From assembly GCF_000429425.1 (NCBI RefSeq), contig NZ_KE386902.1, forward strand, positions 237,481-301,480: a stretch of 64,000 nt of DNA, read 5' to 3'. Below are positions 61,295 through 64,000 of this stretch, in pieces. Under the pieces are notes generated by a model. It saw nothing but the letters and a program-made list of their open reading frames with translations, ran no database searches and had not been told where the DNA came from. How positions within the stretch are numbered: position 1 is the stretch's first letter; every line of letters starts with the position of its first letter. Source of the stretch: Algoriphagus mannitolivorans DSM 15301 (GTDB lineage Bacteria > Bacteroidota > Bacteroidia > Cytophagales > Cyclobacteriaceae). The translations under genes and the position numbers were made by a program.

Positions 61295-61607
61295 GATTCA
61301 AAGTAAAAGAATTTTGCTGTTTCAGCTGTTCTGCTGTTCAGGATTTGTAATCCTGAACCCGATCATAGGATTTTCAATCCAGATAAACCTTTTAGTTTCT
61401 TTTTTAAAGAGAGTTTGGATTTAGAGATTAAAAATCTCATGATAGAGCTTCGAGATTGCAAATCTCGAAGAGCTGGAGAGCTAGCAGTTCTACCATTCGC
61501 ACAGTCCCTAGACCGATTGAAATTAGAAAAGTAATATTTCAGCGAATAATCAGGGCAAGCTATTTATTTTTTAAATGATGACGTTATATTTAGTGAAAAA
61601 TTACTTC
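61295..61607. other. Intergenic region with direct repeat copy 1
   Basis: 313 bases without a gene; 61337-61475 hold the first copy of the direct repeat, which ends 132 bases before the DUF4221 gene. Confidence 0.6.
61337..61475. repeat. 140-bp direct repeat, copy 1 (REP-like hairpins)
   Basis: Contains four small hairpins of the form (G)GATT-NNN-AATC(C): CAGGATT/AATCCTG, GGATT/AATCC, GAGATT/AATCTC and CGAGATT/AATCTCG. A near-identical copy follows at 62817-62956. Confidence 0.87.
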
Positions 61608-62750
61608 ATGAGACTTTTCCTATCGCTAATCCTGGGAGTTCTTTTTCTCCAGTGCCAAAACAAATCCAATTCCGAGATTCAACCCAAAGAACTTCATCCA
61701 ACTGGTGAAATTGTCGCCCTTCAATTGGATGATTCTACTTCCAATGTGAGCTATTCCTACCAATATCATTTCGGTAATGGAAAGGAATACTTTTTTAATC
61801 TAAAAATGGAGGGTAATACCTTACAGATCTTTGATTTTTCTACCGGAGAAAAAATCAAATCTCTTCAATTTGACCTGGAAGGCCCCAATGGAGTGGGAGG
61901 ATTATTTGGATTTCATGTCCAAAGTATGGATAGTATTTTCCTGTTTAATCCACCATTTGGATCCTCATTTTACTTGGCTAATGCTGAAGGGGAATTGTTG
62001 AAGAAATTCAATTATCAAATACCTGAAGGCGCGGGGTCAGCTTTTGTGCATAATGGCTATATGATTTCTCCGCCGGTGCTGAAAGGTTCAAAATTGGCAG
62101 TCAATCATCGTTTTCCGCAAAACCCCAGAGAGCTTACTCCCGAGATTTTATCAAGCAAAACTTTTGGTTATCTAATAGATTTGGAAACCGGAGAGACTCA
62201 GTATTTCAATCATTTTTATCCACAAGATTACCTGGCCACTGGCTTGAAAAATGTTGATTTCAGTAGAGCGCAGGGAAAGGATAAGGTGGTTTATTCCCTA
62301 TTTGGTGACCATAGGCTTTACTATGCCTCTTCCTATGACTCCACCTTGAAATCGGTGGATGCGGCAAGTGAGTTTTTGGATCAAACTATGCCTAATTTCA
62401 AACCTGATGCTGTGTCTGAGGAATATCAAAACTATGCGTTTGCCTCGAGCAGATATGGATCGATTTTATATGACTCTTACCGGGATGTCTACTATAGGTT
62501 TGCGTTTCCAAGTTTGCCAGATGCCTCTATTGCCGATATTAGAAGCCAAGGGAATGCCTTAGGGTCATTTGTGGTGATGGTTTTGGACTCTGATCTGAAG
62601 GTGATCACCGAGAAAAAATTTGAACCCGGGAAGTACCATCCGGACAATGTTTTTATTGGGAAAAAGGGCCTTTACCTATCCCTGCAGCACCCCAAGAATC
62701 CGGAAAATCAGGAGGATTTAATGCAATTTGAATTGCTGGAGTTGAGATAA
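61608..62750 (+). CDS. DUF4221 domain lipoprotein
   Basis: About 380 residues, starting MRLFLSLILGVLFLQC (lipidated Cys about residue 16) and continuing with a beta-propeller-like pattern (LFGFHVQSMDSIFLFNPP; YGSILYDSYRDVYYRFAFP; HPDNVFIGKKGLYLSL) typical of DUF4221. The function is unknown. ATG 61608 is chosen, since it begins the signal; ATG 61575 adds eleven residues. The gene is precisely framed by two direct repeats. Confidence 0.85.
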   Translation: MRLFLSLILGVLFLQCQNKSNSEIQPKELHPTGEIVALQLDDSTSNVSYSYQYHFGNGKEYFFNLKMEGNTLQIFDFSTGEKIKSLQFDLEGPNGVGGLFGFHVQSMDSIFLFNPPFGSSFYLANAEGELLKKFNYQIPEGAGSAFVHNGYMISPPVLKGSKLAVNHRFPQNPRELTPEILSSKTFGYLIDLETGETQYFNHFYPQDYLATGLKNVDFSRAQGKDKVVYSLFGDHRLYYASSYDSTLKSVDAASEFLDQTMPNFKPDAVSEEYQNYAFASSRYGSILYDSYRDVYYRFAFPSLPDASIADIRSQGNALGSFVVMVLDSDLKVITEKKFEPGKYHPDNVFIGKKGLYLSLQHPKNPENQEDLMQFELLELR

Positions 62751-63059
62751 CATAAACCGCTTTTCCAATGAGGAGGATTGGTTAACCTCATCGAATAATT
62801 CATGTTTATTTTGCTTTTCAGGATTTGTAATCCTGAACCTCAATCATAGGATTTTCAATCTGGATAAACCTTTTAGTTTCTGTTTTAAAGAGAATTTGGA
62901 TTTGGAGATTAAAAATCTCCTGATAAGGCTTCGAGATTGTAAATCTCGAAGAGCTGCGTCTTCGCGAGCCAATTTTTGCAAAAAAGAGAAACCTTCGAGG
63001 TCTGAATAGCCCTCAAAGGTTTTCCATCATTTTAAGCTTTCTGATTTTAGCATTCAGAC
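62751..63059. other. Intergenic region with direct repeat copy 2
   Basis: 309 bases without a gene; the repeat occupies 62817-62956. A small hairpin (CCTTCGAGG..CCTCAAAGG, about 62991-63019) follows and may terminate the minus-strand hydrolase gene. Confidence 0.55.
62817..62956. repeat. 140-bp direct repeat, copy 2
   Basis: Same orientation and about 90 percent the same by eye as copy 1, with all four hairpins kept although several loop and stem bases differ. Confidence 0.87.
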
Positions 63060-64000
63060 TTACTTTACCAGCTTCCTTTCTCCTCTAAACGTCCCATTCG
63101 GCTGGATAAAGCTCACTGCAGTTATCTCCCCGTCTTTTTCCTCAAACTTCACTTTAAAGCCTTCCAGCACCTTTAGGTTAAATTCATGCTCGCCGATATT
63201 GACCAGTTCGTATTCGGGCTGACCGGGCACAAAGGCATAGAGCTTTTCCTCCTTGATGTAAATCTTCACCTCCTGAACGCCCATCAGGAGGTAGGCTCCT
63301 TCGTACTTTTTCAAGTCATCCACCGAAAGCTCATTTTCTTTCGGGGTCCGCTTGAATTCGATCGGATCGAGGGTTGGTTCAAAAGCAGCTTTTAATCCGG
63401 AAATATCTCCGGTCATATTACTGACAAACTGAAAAGGAAAGGCATTGTTCCGATTGGGCTTACCCTGATAAATCAGATACATATTGAAGGTGTCGTAATC
63501 TTTGTGTTCCAAGAATCCACCCAACAGCCCCGTCTGCACAAAGAGCGTATCATTTTTCAGGTCAATCTCCATCTTACCATAGCCGGGATGTTCGTAAGTG
63601 CCGGTGAAGTCCATCAAAATGTGAGAAGGCTTGGTCAGGCTGGCTTTGGCCGTAGAGTCGGCAGCCGCTTTGGCTTTGGCTTGTGCTTCTTTGGCTTCCT
63701 CGAGTCGCTTGACAGCTTCTCCAACCCAATCCTGCGGGCTGATATTGAGCATTCGGTCGGCGACCATATTTCGGACGACATTGGGAAGGGGAGAGCCATT
63801 TTGATTGGTCAGAATCATGATCCCCAGGCTATCTGAAGGGAAGAAGGAGGCGGAAGCCGAGAAGCCGTCGATATTTCCTCCATGCTCTACTCGATAATGT
63901 CCCCGATAGGAAGCCAAAAACCAGCCATAGCCATAGTTGGAAAACTGCACATCGGGATGCTCTTTAGAAGGGGTGCCAGCGGATACCACCATCTGCGCAC
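63060..64000 (-). CDS. Serine hydrolase (beta-lactamase-related), C-terminal part
   Basis: The frame is open to the window edge, so the 5' end is missing. Visible are the end of the beta-lactamase-like domain with the motif VEHGGNIDGFSASASFFP (the HGG variant of KTG) and LGIMILTNQNG, then a linker rich in Ala, Lys and Glu (AKEAQAKAKAAADSTAKA), then a C-terminal domain (about 120 to 310 of the visible part; GTYEHPGYGKMEIDLKNDTL) like DUF3471. The SxxK motif would lie beyond the edge. Substrate unknown. Confidence 0.88.
   Translation of the reverse strand, partial: AQMVVSAGTPSKEHPDVQFSNYGYGWFLASYRGHYRVEHGGNIDGFSASASFFPSDSLGIMILTNQNGSPLPNVVRNMVADRMLNISPQDWVGEAVKRLEEAKEAQAKAKAAADSTAKASLTKPSHILMDFTGTYEHPGYGKMEIDLKNDTLFVQTGLLGGFLEHKDYDTFNMYLIYQGKPNRNNAFPFQFVSNMTGDISGLKAAFEPTLDPIEFKRTPKENELSVDDLKKYEGAYLLMGVQEVKIYIKEEKLYAFVPGQPEYELVNIGEHEFNLKVLEGFKVKFEEKDGEITAVSFIQPNGTFRGERKLVK

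Overview
The window looks like a chromosomal segment of a Bacteroidota bacterium, most likely order Cytophagales, family Cyclobacteriaceae (Algoriphagus-like). The reasons are: gliding genes gldA-gldF-gldG next to dnaN; TonB receptors paired with DUF4249 lipoproteins; a bacillithiol-type YpdA reductase; a one-cysteine DksA-like protein; promoters of the Bacteroidota form TTG-N19..21-TAnnTTTG; and mostly leaders without Shine-Dalgarno sequences. No rRNA, CRISPR array, insertion sequence or prophage was seen.

Layout. 1-5.3 kb: 3' part of carB, a DUF4834 protein, then a TonB receptor with its DUF4249 lipoprotein. 5.5-12.8 kb: methyltransferase-asd operon, a large lamin-tail surface protein, a DksA-like regulator with scpB, a SprT-like protease and a small acidic lipoprotein. 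12.8-24 kb: der-era operon, initiator tRNA, a decapitated methyltransferase, DoxX, prmC, an RsmB-type methyltransferase, an ABA4-like membrane protein, guaB, ypdA, an NRDE protein and an Old Yellow Enzyme. 24.1-26.6 kb: a BlaI repressor and M56 membrane protease pair. 27.1-42.6 kb: a complete dcw cluster (mraZ, rsmH, ftsL, ftsI, murE, mraY, murD, ftsW, murG, murC, ftsQ, ftsA, ftsZ), tightly packed with many 1-4 base overlaps. 42.6-48.3 kb: FMN reductase, purine nucleoside phosphorylase, a lipoprotein and a second TonB receptor/DUF4249 pair. 48.3-54 kb: an AT-rich accessory stretch with two paralogous small secreted proteins, orphan genes, tandem M20 amidohydrolases and a dispersed repeat. 54-64 kb: SDR, a four-helix-bundle gene between inverted heptamer arrays, gldAFG, dnaN, VF530, VOC, a DUF4221 lipoprotein between 140-bp direct repeats, and the C-terminal part of a serine hydrolase.

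The dcw genes form one wall synthesis and division operon, probably controlled by MraZ through four 10-bp boxes upstream. The BlaI/M56 pair is a self-contained sensor whose promoter carries three identical-geometry operators. The most unusual signals are this triple operator with a repeat-helix M56 tail, the heptamer arrays flanking the four-helix-bundle gene, murG without a canonical start codon, the small secreted protein family, and start-codon-proximal hairpins.
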